Position numbers and translations under genes: made by a program. DNA of 64,000 bases, from assembly GCA_028752905.1 (NCBI GenBank), contig JAQNBH010000013.1, forward strand, positions 21,263,477-21,327,476, given 5' to 3'. Below the pieces are notes generated by a model that was given only the letters and a program-made list of their open reading frames with translations, made no database searches and was not told the DNA's origin. Shown here in pieces: positions 1-10,933 of this stretch (position 1 is the stretch's first letter; every line of letters starts with the position of its first letter). The DNA comes from Cladorhizidae sp. MBARI D1340-BT2. Lineage: Eukaryota > Porifera > Demospongiae > Poecilosclerida > Cladorhizidae.

Positions 1-614
1 GAGAGCACAGGGAGAGACCAATCTTAATAGATATATATCAAGTTTATTCAGTGAAGTGTGGAGAATCTATGAAGCTAACCTGTCTAGCATCAAGATAGAG
101 AACACATAGAGAAACCTATCATTCGAGTCATATCAAGTCCATTACAGTGAAGTATGCATAATAAATGTTTTTTTTGTATCAACAGAGAGCACAGAGAGAG
201 ACCTGTCTTAATAGCTATATATCAATGAAGTTTGGAGAATCCATGAAGCTAACATATTTAGCATCAAGAGAGAGCAGAGAGAAACCTATCTTGTGATTCT
301 ATCAAGTCCATTACTGTGAAGTATGCAAAATATACGGATGTTTGGTATCAAGAGAGAGAACAGAGAGAGGCCTACCTTTAGAGCTATATATCAAGTCTAT
401 TAATTGAAGTGTAGAGAATCTATGAAGCTAACATGTTTAGCACAAGATAGAGAACACTGAGAGATACCTATCTTGCAAGTCCATTACAGTGAAGTGTGCA
501 GAATATATGGATGTTTGGTATCAAGAGAGAGCACTTAGAGAGTCCTATCTTAATAGCTATACATCAACTCTATTCAGTGAAGTGTGGATAATCTACGAAG
601 CTAACATGTTTACC

Positions 615-1000
615 ATCAAGTAAGAGTACAATTCATAACTGCCCTAATTAACAAGACCAAAGTCCCAGATTTTGTCAACTGATAGAGAAGGCCCTTATCT
701 GCAACATATCAACAGATTATCAATAAATGTAGTGGTTTTTCACTGGCAGGCCACCGCTTTGGCAACTGGAAAACGCCAGGAAATATCGCAAACCTTACCA
801 CTTCAAATCACCATAACTTGCTAATACTTAGAGTACTCAAAAATTTGGCACGTACAAAAGACAGATAATTAGAAGGGCTATCAGGTGATATAAAAATTAT
901 CTTTTTTGGATAAAGTTTAGAAAAGTTATGAGCTTTACGGCAAAAAAAAGAAGATTTTTGGGGGGAAAATGAGAAACATATAGACCAAATTAGGGCAAAT
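615..1000. repeat. Alpha core, exemplar
   Basis: 386-bp block unrelated to the monomers. The first 23 bases (atcaagtaagagtacaattc and on) still resemble a monomer start, and the element proper begins at about 638. Alpha markers are accatcaag at the left junction, gaccaaagtccc, gcaacatatcaac, ggcaggccaccgc, caaaaatttggc and the ending atagaccaaattagggc. The centre (about 740-790) is the most GC-rich part. The right third has A and G homopolymers whose length varies between copies. The short minus-strand open frame across its right end is not convincing as a gene. Confidence 0.9.
638..999. mobile_element. Putative captured MITE-like element inside the core (exemplar)
   Basis: The left end reads ACTGCCCTAATT and the right end, reverse-complemented, reads TTTGCCCTAATT, giving a perfect 10-bp inverted pair TGCCCTAATT. 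TA lies directly outside both ends (636-637 and 1000-1001). Length is 362 bp, with no transposase. Short inverted ends, TA flanks and small non-coding size fit a Tc1/mariner-like MITE absorbed into the repeat; the family assignment is inference. The flanks (left ...attcaTA, right TAtcaag...) resemble the monomer junction cgaatcatatcaag, as if the element had inserted there. A chance inverted repeat cannot be excluded. Confidence 0.45.
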
Positions 1001-1183
1001 ATCAAGATAGAGAACACATAATGAAACCTATCATTCGAATCATATCAAGTACATTACAGTGAAGTGTGCAGAATATATGGATGTTTGTATCAAGAGAGAG
1101 CACTTAGAGAGTCCTATGTTAATAGCTTTACATCAAGTCTATTCAGTGAAGTGTGGATAATCTACGAAGCTAACATGTTTAGC

Positions 1184-1566
1184 ATCAAGTAAGAGTACAA
1201 TTCATAACTGCCCTAATTAACAAGACCATGTCCCAGATTTTGTCAACTGATAGAGAAGGCCCTTATCTGCAACATGTCAACAGATTATCAATAAATGTAG
1301 TGGTTTTTCACTGGCAGGCAACCGCTTTGGCAACTGGAAAACGCCAGGAAATATCGCAAACCTTACCACTTCAAATCACCATAACTTGCTAATACTTAGA
1401 GTACTCAAACTTTTGGCACGTACAAAAGACAGATAATTAGAAGGGCTATCCGGTGATATAAAAATTATCTTTTTTGGGTAAAGTGTAGAACAGTTATGAG
1501 CTTTACGGCAAAAAAACAAGATTTTTGGGGGAAAATGAGAAACATATAGTCCAAATTAGGGCAAAT
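1184..1566. repeat. Beta core, exemplar
   Basis: 383-bp relative of the alpha core. Diagnostic differences: agcatcaag at the left junction, gaccatgtccc (alpha: gaccaaagtccc), aacatgtcaac, ggcaggcaaccgc, caaacttttggc, ccggtgatat, gggtaaagtgtagaacag, aacaagattttt and atagtccaaatt. The same TGCCCTAATT inverted ends occur (element about 1207-1565). It is always preceded by a short dimer or by an S' junction in the left half of the window. Confidence 0.9.
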
Positions 1567-1656
1567 ATCAAGATAGAGAACACATAATGAAACCTATCAT
1601 TCGAATCATATCAAGTCCATTACAGTGAAGTTTGCAGAATATTATGGATGTTTGAT
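1567..1656. repeat. Monomer m1 (90 bp)
   Basis: Odd-type monomer made of an a-half (43 bp, with tagagaacacataatgaaacc) and a b-half starting atcaagtccattacagtgaag. It ends with ttatggatgtttgat, a variant specific to m1. Confidence 0.88.
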
Positions 1657-1751
1657 ATCAACAGAGAGCACAGGGAGAGACCAATCTTAATAGCTATATA
1701 TCAAGTTTATTCAGTGAAGTGTGGAGAATCTATGAAGCTAACCTGTCTAGC
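1657..1751. repeat. Monomer m2 (95 bp)
   Basis: Even-type monomer, 43-bp a-half plus 52-bp b-half. It contains cacagggagagaccaatc and gctaacctgtctagc, which are unique to m2 and serve as the anchor for counting 8-mer blocks. Confidence 0.88.
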
Positions 1752-1840
1752 ATCAAGATAGAGAACACATAGAGAAACCTATCATTCGAGTCATATCAAG
1801 TCCATTACAGTGAAGTATGCATAATAAATGGGTTTTTGGT
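1752..1840. repeat. Monomer m3 (89 bp)
   Basis: Odd-type; cacatagagaaacctatc and attcgagtcatatcaag are diagnostic. The end is either aaatgggtttttggt or aaatg followed by a T8 tract, a two-allele marker of equal length. Confidence 0.88.
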
Positions 1841-1925
1841 ATCAACAGAGAGCACAGAGAGAGACCTGTCTTAATAGCTATATATCAATGAAGTTTGGAG
1901 AATCCATGAAGCTAACATATTTAGC
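1841..1925. repeat. Monomer m4 (85 bp)
   Basis: Even-type, shortened by about 10 bp at the half junction (tatatcaatgaagtttgg, against tatatcaagtttattcagtg in m2). Ends gctaacatatttagc. Confidence 0.88.
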
Positions 1926-2009
1926 ATCAAGAGAGAGCAGAGAGAAACCTATCTTGTGATTCTATCAAGTCCATTACTGTGAAGTATGCAAAATATACGG
2001 ATGTTTGGT
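1926..2009. repeat. Monomer m5 (84 bp)
   Basis: Odd-type with gagcagagagaaacctatc and ttgtgattctatcaag; b-half has cattactgtgaagtatgc. The variant gcaaaatatacgg (against gcagaatatacgg) separates subsets of units. Confidence 0.88.
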
Positions 2010-2104
2010 ATCAAGAGAGATAACAGAGAGAGGCCTACCTTTAGAGCTATATATCAAGTCTATTAATTGAAGTGTAGAGAATCTATGAAGCTAACATGTT
2101 TAGC
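2010..2104. repeat. Monomer m6 (95 bp)
   Basis: Even-type with gagaggcctacctttagagc and ttaattgaagtgtagag. In some right-side units the marker is gagaggactacc. Confidence 0.88.
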
Positions 2105-2182
2105 ACAAGATAGAGAACACTGAGAGATACCTATCTTGCAAGTCCATTACAGTGAAGGGTGCAGAATATATGGATGTTTGGT
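2105..2182. repeat. Monomer m7 (78 bp)
   Basis: Odd-type and shortest monomer. It starts acaag rather than atcaag and lacks about 9 bp before the b-half (tatcttgcaagtccattac). The variant cagtgaagggtgcag against cagtgaagtgtgcag helps trace recombination. Confidence 0.88.
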
Positions 2183-2277
2183 ATCAAGAGAGAGCACTTA
2201 GAGAGTCCTATCTTAATAGCTATACATCAAGTCTATTCAGTGAAGTGTGGATAATCTACGAAGCTAACATGTTTACC
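2183..2277. repeat. Monomer m8 (95 bp)
   Basis: Even-type; cacttagagagtcctatc then TTAAtagctatac, and b-half atcaagtctattcagtgaag. It is followed by the core in L and S units. Its TTAA is where the 717-bp transposon inserted in units U43 and U47. Confidence 0.88.
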
Positions 2278-2662
2278 ATCAAGTAAGAGTACAATTCATA
2301 ACTGCCCTAATTAACAAGACCAAAGTCCCAGATTTTGTCAACTGATAGAGAAGGCCCTTATCTGCAACATATCAACAGATTATCAATAAATGTAGTGGTT
2401 TTTCACTGGCAGGCCACCGCTTTGGCAACTGGAAAACGCCAGGAAATATCGCAAACCTTACCACTTTAAATCACCATAACTTGCTAATACTTAGAGTACT
2501 CAAAAATTTGGCACGTACAAAAGACAGATAATTAGAAGGGCTATCAGGTGATATAAAAATTATCTTTTTTGGATAAAGTTTAGAAAAGTTATGAGCTTTA
2601 CGGCAAAAAAAAAAGATTTTTGGGGGGAAAATGAGAAACATATAGACCAAATTAGGGCAAAT

Positions 2663-2845
2663 ATCAAGATAGAGAACACATAATGAAACCTATCATTCGA
2701 ATCATATCAAGTCCATTACAGTGAAGTGTGCTGAATATATGGATGTTTGTATCAAGAGAGAGCACTTAGAGAGTCCTATGTTAATAGCTTTACATCAAGT
2801 CTATTCAGTGAAGTGTGGATAATCTACGAAGCTAACATGTTTAGC
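2663..2845. repeat. Short dimer, exemplar (183 bp)
   Basis: Two monomers between two cores: m1' (88 bp, ends tatatggatgtttgt) and m2' (95 bp, with cctatgttaatagctttac). m2' is closest to m8 and m1' combines an m1-like a-half with an m7-like b-half, so the dimer looks derived from the edges of the 8-mer block. Confidence 0.87.
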
Positions 2846-3229
2846 ATCAAGTAAGAGTACAATTCATAACTGCCCTAATTAACAAGACCATGTCCCAGAT
2901 TTTGTCAACTGATAGAGAAGGCCCTTATCTGCAACATGTCAACAGATTATCAATAAATGTAGTGGTTTTTCACTGGCAGGCAACCGCTTTGGCAACTGGA
3001 AAACGCCAGGAAATATCGCAAACCTTACCACTTCAAATCACCATAACTTGCTAATACTTAGAGTACTCAAACTTTTGGCACGTACAAAAGACAGATAATT
3101 AGAAGGGCTATCCGGTGATATAAAAATTATCTTTTTTGGGTAAAGTGTAGAACAGTTATGAGCTTTACGGCAAAAAAACAAGATTTTTGGGGGGAAAATG
3201 AGAAACATATAGTCCAAATTAGGGCAAAT

Positions 3230-4892
3230 ATCAAGATAGAGAACACATAATGAAACCTATCATTCGAATCATATCAAGTCCATTACAGTGAAGTTTGCAG
3301 AATATTATGGATGTTTGATATCAACAGAGAGCACAGGGAGAGACCAATCTTAATAGATATATATCAAGTTTATTCAGTGAAGTGTGGAGAATCTATGAAG
3401 CTAACCTGTCTAGCATCAAGATAGAGAACACATAGAGAAACCTATCATTCGAGTCATATCAAGTCCATTACAGTGAAGTATGCATAATAAATGTTTTTTT
3501 TGTATCAACAGAGAGCACAGAGAGAGACCTGTCTTAATAGCTATATATCAATGAAGTTTGGAGAATCCATGAAGCTAACATATATAGCATCAAGAGAGAG
3601 CAGAGAGAAACCTATCTTGTGATTCTATCAAGTCCATTACTGTGAAGTATGCAGAATATACGGATGTTTGGTATCAAGAGAGAGAACAGAGAGAGGCCTA
3701 CCTTTAGAGCTATATATCAAGTCTATTAATTGAAGTGTAGAGAATCTATGAAGCTAACATGTTTAGCACAAGATAGAGAACACTGAGAGATACCTATCTT
3801 GCAAGTCCATTACAGTGAAGGGTGCAGAATATATGGATGTTTGGTATCAAGAGAGAGCACTTAGAGAGTCCTATCTTAATAGCTATACATCAAGTCTATT
3901 CAGTGAAGTGTGGATAATCTACGAAGCTAACATGTTTACCATCAAGTAAGAGTACAATTCATAACTGCCCTAATTAACAAGACCAAAGTCCCAGATTTTG
4001 TCAACTGATAGAGAAGGCCCTTATCTGCAACATATCAACAGATTATCAATAAATGTAGTGGTTTTTCACTGGCAGGCCACCGCTTTGGCAACTGGAAAAC
4101 GCCAGGAAATATCGCAAACCTTACCACTTTAAATCACCATAACTTGCTAATACTTAGAGTACTCAAAAATTTGGCACGTACAAAAGATAGATAATTAGAA
4201 GGGCTATCAGGTGATATAAAAATTATCTTTTTTGGATAAAGTTTAGAAAAGTTATGAGCTTTACGGCAAAAAAAAAAGATTTTTGGGGGGAAAATGAGAA
4301 ACATATAGACCAAATTAGGGCAAATATCAAGATAGAGAACACATAATGAAACCTATCATTCGAATCATATCAAGTCCATTACAGTGAAGTGTGCTGAATA
4401 TATGGATGTTTGTATCAAGAGAGAGCACTTAGAGAGTCCTATGTTAATAGCTTTACATCAAGTCTATTCAGTGAAGTGTGGATAATCTACGAAGCTAACA
4501 TGTTTAGCATCAAGTAAGAGTACAATTCATAACTGCCCTAATTAACAAGACCATGTCCCAGATTTTGTCAACTGATAGAGAAGGCCCTTATCTGCAACAT
4601 GTCAACAGATTATCAATAAATGTAGTGGTTTTTCACTGGCAGGCAACCGCTTTGGCAACTGGAAAACGCCAGGAAATATCGCAAACCTTACCACTTCAAA
4701 TCACCATAACTTGCTAATACTTAGAGTACTCAAACTTTTGGCACGTACAAAAGACAGATAATTAGAAGGGCTATCCGGTGATATAAAAATTATCTTTTTT
4801 GGGTAAAGTGTAGAACAGTTATGAGCTTTACGGCAAAAAAACAAGATTTTTGGGGGGAAAATGAGAAACATATAGTCCAAATTAGGGCAAAT
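3230..4892. repeat. Unit U2, type L (1663 bp)
   Basis: Monomers 3230-3940, alpha core 3941-4325, short dimer 4326-4508, beta core 4509-4892. Private m4 variant acatatatagcatc near 3578; m2 has tagatatatatc. Confidence 0.9.
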
Positions 4893-5988
4893 ATCAAGAT
4901 AGAGAACACATAATGAAACCTATCATTCGAATCATATCAAGTCCATTACAGTGAAGTTTGCAGAATATTATGGATGTTTGATATCAACAGAGAGCACAGG
5001 GAGAGACCAATCTTAATAGCTATATATCAAGTTTATTCAGTGAAGTGTGGAGAATCTATGAAGCTAACCTGTCTAGCATCAAGATAGAGAACACATAGAG
5101 AAACCTATCATTCGAGTCATATCAAGTCCATTACAGTGAAGTATGCATAATAAATGGGTTTTTGGTATCAACAGAGAGCACAGAGAGAGACCTGTCTTAA
5201 TAGCTATATATCAATGAAGTTTGGAGAATCCATGAAGCTAACATATTTAGCATCAAGAGAGAGCAGAGAGAAACCTATCTTGTGATTCTATCAAGTCCAT
5301 TACTGTGAAGTATGCAGAATATACGGATGTTTGGTATCAAGAGAGAGAACAGAGAGAGGCCTACCTTTAGAGCTATATATCAAGTCTATTAATTGAAGTG
5401 TAGAGAATCTATGAAGCTAACATGTTTAGCACAAGATAGAGAACACTGAGAGATACCTATCTTGCAAGTCCATTACAGTGAAGGGTGCAGAATATATGGA
5501 TGTTTGGTATCAAGAGAGAGCACTTAGAGAGTCCTATCTTAATAGCTATACATCAAGTCTATTCAGTGAAGTGTGGATAATCTACGAAGCTAACATGTTT
5601 ACCATCAAGTAAGAGTACAATTCATAACTGCCCTAATTAACAAGACCAAAGTCCCAGATTTTGTCAACTGATAGAGAAGGCCCTTATCTGCAACATATCA
5701 ACAGATTATCAATAAATGTAGTGGTTTTTCACTGGCAGGCCACCGCTTTGGCAACTGGAAAACGCCAGGAAATATCGCAAACCTTACCACTTCAAATCGT
5801 CATAACTTGCTAATACTTAGAGTACTCAAAAATGTGGCACATACAAAAGACAGATAATTAGAAGGGCTATCCGGTGATATAAAAATTATCTTTTTTGGGT
5901 AAAGTGTAGAACAGTTATGAGCTTTACGGCAAAAAAACAAGATTTTTGGGGGGAAAATGAGAAACATATAGACCAAATTAGGGCAAAT
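4893..5988. repeat. Unit U3, type S (1096 bp) with hybrid core
   Basis: Monomers 4893-5603, core 5604-5988. The core begins as alpha (gaccaaagtccc, atatcaac, ggccaccgc) and ends as beta (ccggtgatat, gggtaaagtgtagaacag), with caaatcgtcataac and caaaaatgtggcac in the middle. It fits an unequal crossover between alpha and beta cores that removed a dimer and one core equivalent. Confidence 0.9.
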
Positions 5989-7081
5989 ATCAAGATAGAG
6001 AACACATAATGAAACCTATCATTCGAATCATATCAAGTCCATTACAGTGAAGTTTGCAGAATATTATGGATGTTTGATATCAACAGAGAGCACAGGGAGA
6101 GACCAATCTTAATAGCTATATATCAAGTTTATTCAGTGAAGTGTGGAGAATCTATGAAGCTAACCTGTCTAGCATCAAGATAGAGAACACATAGAGAAAC
6201 CTATCATTCGAGTCATATCAAGTCCATTACAGTGAAGTATGCATAATAAATGTTTTTTTTGTATCAACAGAGAGCACAGAGAGAGACCTGTCTTAATAGC
6301 TATATATCAATGAAGTTTGGAGAATCCATGAAGCTAACATATTTAGCATCAAGAGAGAGCAGAGAGAAACCTATCTTGTGATTCTATCAAGTCCATTACT
6401 GTGAAGTATGCAGAATATACGGATGTTTGGTATCAAGAGAGAGAACAGAGAGAGGCCTACCTTTAGAGCTATATATCAAGTCTATTAATTGAAGTGTAGA
6501 GAATCTATGAAGCTAACATGTTTAGCACAAGATAGAGAACACTGAGAGATACCTATCTTGCAAGTCCATTACAGTGAAGTGTGCAGAATATATGGATGTT
6601 TGTATCAAGAGAGAGCACTTAGAGAGTCCTATGTTAATAGCTTTACATCAAGTCTATTCAGTGAAGTGTGGATAATCTACGAAGCTAACATGTTTAGCAT
6701 CAAGTAAGAGTACAATTCATAACTGCCCTAATTAACAAGACCATGTCCCAGATTTTGTCAACTGATAGAGAAGGCCCTTATCTGCAACATGTCAACAGAT
6801 TATCAATAAATGTAGTGGTTTTTCACTGGCAGGCAACCGCTTTGGCAACTGGAAAACGCCAGGAAATATCGCAAACCTTACCACTTCAAATCACCATAAC
6901 TTGCTAATACTTAGAGTACTCAAACTTTTGGCACGTACAAAAGACAGATAATTAGAAGGGCTATCCGGTGATATAAAAATTATCTTTTTTGGGTAAAGTG
7001 TAGAACAGTTATGAGCTTTACGGCAAAAAAACAAGATTTTTGGGGGAAAATGAGAAACATATAGTCCAAATTAGGGCAAAT
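5989..7081. repeat. Unit U4, type S' (1093 bp)
   Basis: Monomers 5989-6698, beta core 6699-7081. m7 begins normally but switches to short-dimer sequence at cagtgaagtgtgcag...gtttgt, and the last monomer is the dimer's m2' (cctatgttaatagctttac). This is a crossover between m7 and the short dimer. Confidence 0.9.
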
Positions 7082-8744
7082 ATCAAGATAGAGAACACAT
7101 AATGAAACCTATCATTCGAATCATATCAAGTCCATTACAGTGAAGTTTGCAGAATATTATGGATGTTTGATATCAACAGAGAGCACAGGGAGAGACCAAT
7201 CTTAATAGCTATATATCAAGTTTATTCAGTGAAGTGTGGAGAATCTATGAAGCTAACCTGTCTAGCATCAAGATAGAGAACACATAGAGAAACCTATCAT
7301 TCGAGTCATATCAAGTCCATTACAGTGAAGTATGCATAATAAATGGGTTTTTGGTATCAACAGAGAGCACAGAGAGAGACCTGTCTTAATAGCTATATAT
7401 CAATGAAGTTTGGAGAATCCATGAAGCTAACATATTTAGCATCAAGAGAGAGCAGAGAGAAACCTATCTTGTGATTCTATCAAGTCCATTACTGTGAAGT
7501 ATGCAAAATATACGGATGTTTGGTATCAAGAGAGAGAACAGAGAGAGGCCTACCTTTAGAGCTATATATCAAGTCTATTAATTGAAGTGTAGAGAATCTA
7601 TGAAGCTAACATGTTTAGCACAAGATAGAGAACACTGAGAGATACCTATCTTGCAAGTCCATTACAGTGAAGGGTGCAGAATATATGGATGTTTGGTATC
7701 AAGAGAGAGCACTTAGAGAGTCCTATCTTAATAGCTATACATCAAGTCTATTCAGTGAAGTGTGGATAATCTACGAAGCTAACATGTTTACCATCAAGTA
7801 AGAGTACAATTCATAACTGCCCTAATTAACAAGACCAAAGTCCCAGATTTTGTCAACTGATAGAGAAGGCCCTTATCTGCAACATATCAACAGATTATCA
7901 ATAAATGTAGTGGTTTTTCACTGGCAGGCCACCGCTTTGGCAACTGGAAAACGCCAGGAAATATCGCAAACCTTACCACTTTAAATCACCATAACTTGCT
8001 AATACTTAGAGTACTCAAAAATTTGGCACGTACAAAAGACAGATAATTAGAAGGGCTATCAGGTGATATAAAAATTATCTTTTTTGGATAAAGTTTAGAA
8101 AAGTTATGAGCTTTACGGCAAAAAAAAAAGATTTTTGGGGGGAAAATGAGAAACATATAGACCAAATTAGGGCAAATATCAAGATAGAGAACACATAATG
8201 AAACCTATCATTCGAATCATATCAAGTCCATTACAGTGAAGTGTGCTGAATATATGGATGTTTGTATCAAGAGAGAGCACTTAGAGAGTCCTATGTTAAT
8301 AGCTTTACATCAAGTCTATTCAGTGAAGTGTGGATAATCTACGAAGCTAACATGTTTAGCATCAAGTAAGAGTACAATTCATAACTGCCCTAATTAACAA
8401 GACCATGTCCCAGATTTTGTCAACTGATAGAGAAGGCCCTTATCTGCAACATGTCAACAGATTATCAATAAATGTAGTGGTTTTTCACTGGCAGGCAACC
8501 GCTTTGGCAACTGGAAAACGCCAGGAAATATCGCAAACCTTACCACTTCAAATCACCATAACTTGCTAATACTTAGAGTACTCAAACTTTTGGCACGTAC
8601 AAAAGACAGATAATTAGAAGGGCTATCCGGTGATATAAAAATTATCTTTTTGGGGTAAAGTGTAGAACAGTTATGAGCTTTACGGCAAAAAAACAAGATT
8701 TTTGGGGGGAAAATGAGAAACATATAGTCCAAATTAGGGCAAAT
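7082..8744. repeat. Unit U5, type L (1663 bp)
   Basis: Monomers 7082-7792, alpha core 7793-8177, short dimer 8178-8360, beta core 8361-8744. The beta core has the variant tctttttggggtaaag, shared with 15.8 kb and 26.2 kb. Confidence 0.9.
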
Positions 8745-9840
8745 ATCAAGATAGAGAACACATAATGAAACCTATCATTCGAATCATATCAAGTCCATTA
8801 CAGTGAAGTTTGCAGAATATTATGGATGTTTGATATCAACAGAGAGCACAGGGAGAGACCAATCTTAATAGCTATATATCAAGTTTATTCAGTGAAGTGT
8901 GGAGAATCTATGAAGCTAACCTGTCTAGCATCAAGAGAGAGAACACATAGAGAAACCTATCATTCGAGTCATATCAAGTCCATTACAGTGAAGTATGCAT
9001 AATAAATGGGTTTTTGGTATCAACAGAGAGCACAGAGAGAGACCTGTCTTAATAGCTATATATCAATGAAGTTTGGAGAATCCATGAAGCTAACATATTT
9101 AGCATCAAGAGAGAGCAGAGAGAAACCTATCTTGTGATTCTATCAAGTCCATTACTGTGAAGTATGCAGAATATACGGATGTTTGGTATCAAGAGAGAGA
9201 ACAGAGAGAGGCCTACCTTTAGAGCTATATATCAAGTCTATTAATTGAAGTGTAGAGAATCTATGAAGCTAACATGTTTAGCACAAGATAGAGAACACTG
9301 AGAGATACCTATCTTGCAAGTCCATTACAGTGAAGGGTGCAGAATATATGGATGTTTGGTATCAAGAGAGAGCACTTAGAGAGTCCTATCTTAATAGCTA
9401 TACATCAAGTCTATTCAGTGAAGTGTGGATAATCTACGAAGCTAACATGTTTACCATCAAGTAAGAGTACAATTCATAACTGCCCTAATTAACAAGACCA
9501 AAGTCCCAGATTTTGTCAACTGATAGAGAAGGCCCTTATCTGCAACATATCAACAGATTATCAATAAATGTAGTGGTTTTTCACTGGCAGGCCACCGCTT
9601 TGGCAACTGGAAAACGCCAGGAAATATCGCAAACCTTACCACTTCAAATCGTCATAACTTGCTAATACTTAGAGTACTCAAAAATGTGGCACGTACAAAA
9701 GACAGATAATTAGAAGGGCTATCCGATGATATAAAAATTATCTTTTTTGGGTAAAGTGTAGAACAGTTATGAGCTTTACGGCAAAAAAACAAGATTTTTG
9801 GGGGGAAAATGAGAAACATATAGACCAAATTAGGGCAAAT
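8745..9840. repeat. Unit U6, type S (1096 bp)
   Basis: Monomers 8745-9455, hybrid core 9456-9840. Core variants: caaatcgtcataac, caaaaatgtggcac and ccgatgatat. m3 starts atcaagagagagaac, a private change. Confidence 0.9.
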
Positions 9841-10933
9841 ATCAAGATAGAGAACACATAATGAAACCTATCATTCGAATCATATCAAGTCCATTACAGT
9901 GAAGTTTGCAGAATATTATGGATGTTTGATATCAACAGAGAGCACAGGGAGAGACCAATCTTAATAGCTATATATCAAGTTTATTCAGTGAAGTGTGGAG
10001 AATCTATGAAGCTAACCTGTCTAGCATCAAGATAGAGAACACATAGAGAAACCTATCATTCGAGTCATATCAAGTCCATTACAGTGAAGTATGCATAATA
10101 AATGTTTTTTTTGTATCAACAGAGAGCACAGAGAGAGACCTGTCTTAATAGCTATATATCAATGAAGTTTGGAGAATCCATGAAGCTAACATATTTAGCA
10201 TCAAGAGAGAGCAGAGAGAAACCTATCTTGTGATTCTATCAAGTCCATTACTGTGAAGTATGCAGAATATACGGATGTTTGGTATCAAGAGAGAGAACAG
10301 AGAGAGGCCTACCTTTAGAGCTATATATCAAGTCTATTAATTGAAGTGTAGAGAATCTATGAAGCTAACATGTTTAGCACAAGATAGAGAACACTGAGAG
10401 ATACCTATCTTGCAAGTCCATTACAGTGAAGTGTGCAGAATATATGGATGTTTGTATCAAGAGAGAGCACTTAGAGAGTCCTATGTTAATAGCTTTACAT
10501 CAAGTCTATTCAGTGAAGTGTGGATAATCTACGAAGCTAACATGTTTAGCATCAAGTAAGAGTACAATTCATAACTGCCCTAATTAACAAGACCATGTCC
10601 CAGATTTTGTCAACTGATAGAGAAGGCCCTTATCTGCAACATGTCAACAGATTATCAATAAATGTAGTGGTTTTTCACTGGCAGGCAACCGCTTTGGCAA
10701 CTGGAAAACGCCAGGAAATATCGCAAACCTTACCACTTCAAATCACCATAACTTGCTAATACTTAGAGTACTCAAACTTTTGGCACGTACAAAAGACAGA
10801 TAATTAGAAGGGCTATCCGGTGATATAAAAATTATCTTTTTTGGGTAAAGTGTAGAACAGTTATGAGCTTTACGGCAAAAAAACAAGATTTTTGGGGGAA
10901 AATGAGAAACATATAGTCCAAATTAGGGCAAAT
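9841..10933. repeat. Unit U7, type S' (1093 bp)
   Basis: Monomers 9841-10550 with the m7/short-dimer junction, beta core 10551-10933. By diagnostic markers it is the same junction as in U4. Confidence 0.9.

Larger units (their letters stand above)
1..1566. repeat. Unit U0, type L (5' end outside window)
   Basis: Begins inside monomer m2. Monomers m2 (partial) to m8 run 1-614, alpha core 615-1000, short dimer 1001-1183, beta core 1184-1566. The m2 monomer carries the variant tagatatatatc, also seen at about 3355, 46663, 55498 and 61736. The alpha core has a private A-tract variant (aaagaagattttt, about 946-958). Confidence 0.9.
1567..3229. repeat. Unit U1, type L, complete exemplar (1663 bp)
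   Basis: Monomers m1-m8 1567-2277, alpha core 2278-2662, short dimer 2663-2845, beta core 2846-3229. Used here as the reference unit. Monomer m3 has the aaatgggtttttgg ending; others have a T8 run at this point. Confidence 0.92.

Noticed and set aside
752..790. Stable hairpin or small RNA in the GC-richer core centre (ctggc...gccag)
   Set aside because: Only a 5-bp perfect pairing with imperfect extension; too weak to call an RNA or regulatory structure.
808..1017. 69-codon minus-strand open frame over the right end of the first alpha core
   Set aside because: Open only because of a private A-tract variant, and it runs from a monomer into a core. No homologous frame is maintained in neighbouring units.
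1600..1620. CENP-B box candidate around attcgaatcatatcaag
   Set aside because: It matches TTCG and the internal A of the box, but the essential CGGG part is tcaa here and in the copies I checked.
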